In this document: piece by piece, positions 62,482-64,000 of the stretch
Layout: every line of letters begins with the position of its first letter
How positions within the stretch are numbered: position 1 is the stretch's first letter
DNA from: Bacteroidota bacterium
Lineage (GTDB): Bacteria; Bacteroidota; Bacteroidia; Chitinophagales; Chitinophagaceae
Assembly: GCA_023417815.1 (NCBI GenBank)
Contig: JAEZEI010000051.1
Span: 62,001 to 126,000, forward strand
Reading direction: 5' to 3'
Length of the DNA: 64,000 nucleotides
Notes under the pieces: model-generated
What the model saw: only the letters and a program-made list of their open reading frames with translations
What the model was told of the DNA's origin: nothing
Databases searched by the model: none
Translations under genes and position numbers: made by a program

Positions 62482-64000
62482 ATGAAAAACCTGTATTCTA
62501 CGCTTTCGGTTTTACTGTTACTTACCGTAACAGTATGGGCTCAGCCTGCCACCGTTAGTTACCCGTTCGCTGTTGGCCGTACATCTACTTGTGGATCCTC
62601 AGGATCTGCCGACATCCATTATTATACTTATGATGGGATCACCAATACGATTGCCAATGCTTCAGGTGGACTTGTCAATGCCTGTGTTCCTCAATTGCGG
62701 ATAGGAGGAACACCAGGAAGCACGCAGAGATTTACATCCAGCCTGGCGAGTGTTTCGTTTAACCCGAAGGATCATAAAATATACTATCTGTGGACTGCTT
62801 TAAGTGGAACGCTCGCCCCGGGCGGTCCCCGTACTTATGCATGGAGCTGGCCTGTTGGTACATGCCCGGGAACTTCGTCAAATAAACTTGATACAATTCG
62901 TTCTTTTAAAGCAGATATCCTTGGAGTTGCTTTTGATAACAATGGTAAGGGGTATATGCTGGAATTTACGAACGCCCTGCCTACATCTCCTCCAACTTAT
63001 AAGCCCCTTTTGCGATCGATAGATTTTGCCACTGGTGCGATGGGAGGGGTGGATACATTGCAAATGACAGGAGGTGCAAAGATCTATGCAACCGGAAGCG
63101 GTGACGTGGCCATGTCGCCTTCAGGCCAGATGTTTTTTGTTGTGAACAACAAATTATTCACACCAAACTATAATTCATATACTGGTACAGGATCAAGTAT
63201 CACTTGTACCTATCTCGATACAGTAACTTCTTCAAATTATTTCGTAGGATTAACATATGCTGAGGGTGAAACAATCGCCGCCTATTCAGGAGGTACCTGT
63301 CCTTTCCAGGAAATCGTTCCTCTGACAGGGATTACTTCCACCATTACAAAGAACACATCTGCCACCGTAAAGTCAGCTTCGGATCTGGCAACTATAATAT
63401 CAGGAATTGGAGCAGCTAAGAAACTGGTTTCGGTTAATCCCACCGGCACCCCAAATCAATATAATGTTGTGTACGACATCTTCGTGCATAATTATGGAAA
63501 CATGGATGTCACAAATGTGCAGGTACAGGACAACCTGGGCCTTATAAATGGGAATGGAAATGTGAGCAACGTATCTGCTACGTTTACCAGCAACCCTAAT
63601 GGCTATACAATAAACCCCTCCTATAACGGAACCACTAATATCAATCTTCTTTCAGGTACTCCAACATTGCCAAACTACCCGGTTGCGAATTCAAGCTTCA
63701 CTATCAGGATAACATGCAGGTTATCCAATATAATGAATGGTGTTGTATATAATAACAGTGCAGTTGTAACGGCGCGGGATTTTAATAGTAATAATCTAAG
63801 GGATAGTTCAACCAATGGAACTGTCCCTGACCTTAATCTTAATGATAAGCCTGATGATATCGGTGAAAGCCAGCCAACGCCTTTGCTGGTTAGCGTAACA
63901 GCTTATGAACCGCCCTGCCAGGTTCTTGGTAATGTTTTATACAGGCAAACATTTGGTGCCGGAACCGGCTTGACAACCAGCATTCCAATACCTTCTCTCC
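62482..64000 (+). CDS. Large secreted surface protein, cut by window edge
   Basis: Open from ATG 62482 to the right edge (506 codons). A signal peptide ends in VWAQP. Residues about 20-295 resemble a beta-propeller-like region with cysteine pairs. From about 310 a DUF11-like repeat appears (NQYNVVYDIFVHNYGNMDVTNVQVQDN..., also NSSFTIRITCRL and NNSAVVTARD), typical of adhesins. The C-terminus, and thus any sorting domain, lies outside. It starts 10 bases after the M1 gene, probably co-transcribed. Confidence 0.88.
   Translation, partial: MKNLYSTLSVLLLLTVTVWAQPATVSYPFAVGRTSTCGSSGSADIHYYTYDGITNTIANASGGLVNACVPQLRIGGTPGSTQRFTSSLASVSFNPKDHKIYYLWTALSGTLAPGGPRTYAWSWPVGTCPGTSSNKLDTIRSFKADILGVAFDNNGKGYMLEFTNALPTSPPTYKPLLRSIDFATGAMGGVDTLQMTGGAKIYATGSGDVAMSPSGQMFFVVNNKLFTPNYNSYTGTGSSITCTYLDTVTSSNYFVGLTYAEGETIAAYSGGTCPFQEIVPLTGITSTITKNTSATVKSASDLATIISGIGAAKKLVSVNPTGTPNQYNVVYDIFVHNYGNMDVTNVQVQDNLGLINGNGNVSNVSATFTSNPNGYTINPSYNGTTNINLLSGTPTLPNYPVANSSFTIRITCRLSNIMNGVVYNNSAVVTARDFNSNNLRDSSTNGTVPDLNLNDKPDDIGESQPTPLLVSVTAYEPPCQVLGNVLYRQTFGAGTGLTTSIPIPSL

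Overview
The window is a chromosomal segment of a Bacteroidota bacterium, most likely from the Chitinophagaceae or a close relative. The evidence is the repeated Bacteroidota -7 promoter element TAnnTTTG ahead of many genes, three complete proteins ending in type IX secretion (T9SS) type A sorting domains, a GldA-type ABC ATPase, a TonB-dependent receptor with a carboxypeptidase-like N-terminal domain, a DUF6089 barrel protein, and CarB without its allosteric C-terminus. No rRNA, tRNA, insertion sequence, prophage or CRISPR array is visible. Coding density is very high, and most neighbouring co-directional genes overlap by 1 to 14 bases or sit only a few bases apart.

Region 1 (1-12.4 kb). The 5' part of alaS runs off the left edge, divergent from an M23 peptidase / MerR regulator / thioredoxin-like trio. 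A tight minus-strand operon follows: rsfS - ftsH - lutC-like - gamma-glutamylcyclotransferase - lpxH - beta-propeller protein - mscS. birA faces away from rsfS, and a second M23 peptidase - bcp - HExxH protein operon lies beyond it.

Region 2 (12.4-26.2 kb). carB, comEC, purH and an EamA transporter run on the plus strand and meet the operon kbl - lutB-like - polysaccharide deacetylase. Next comes an ECF sigma factor / anti-sigma / outer-membrane-barrel cassette with a probable autoregulatory ECF promoter and a palindrome, closed by a clear terminator.

Region 3 (26.4-49.3 kb). This is mostly housekeeping: an L,D-transpeptidase; an operon of a NagZ-serine hydrolase fusion, acs and queA; mutL; an arginase-fold protein with missing metal ligands; a korA without korB; nth; ftsB and eno; and the series radA - comF - beta-helix lipoprotein - gpx - holB - ricT - gldA.

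Region 4 (49.3-64 kb). This is more accessory. A TonB receptor with a textbook Bacteroidota promoter leads into a run of small genes: a 2TM protein, an exported protein, two paralogous membrane proteins and a winged-helix regulator. This run is the best candidate here for an undescribed system. An unrecognised basic protein faces a DUF488 protein, followed by T9SS cargo, pdxA, more T9SS cargo including an M1 metallopeptidase, and a truncated surface protein at the right edge.

Functionally the window combines envelope maintenance (two M23 peptidases, an L,D-transpeptidase, NagZ fusion, LpxH, FtsH, FtsB), DNA maintenance and uptake (MutL, Nth, RadA, HolB, ComEC, ComF), central metabolism, and surface or secreted proteins.
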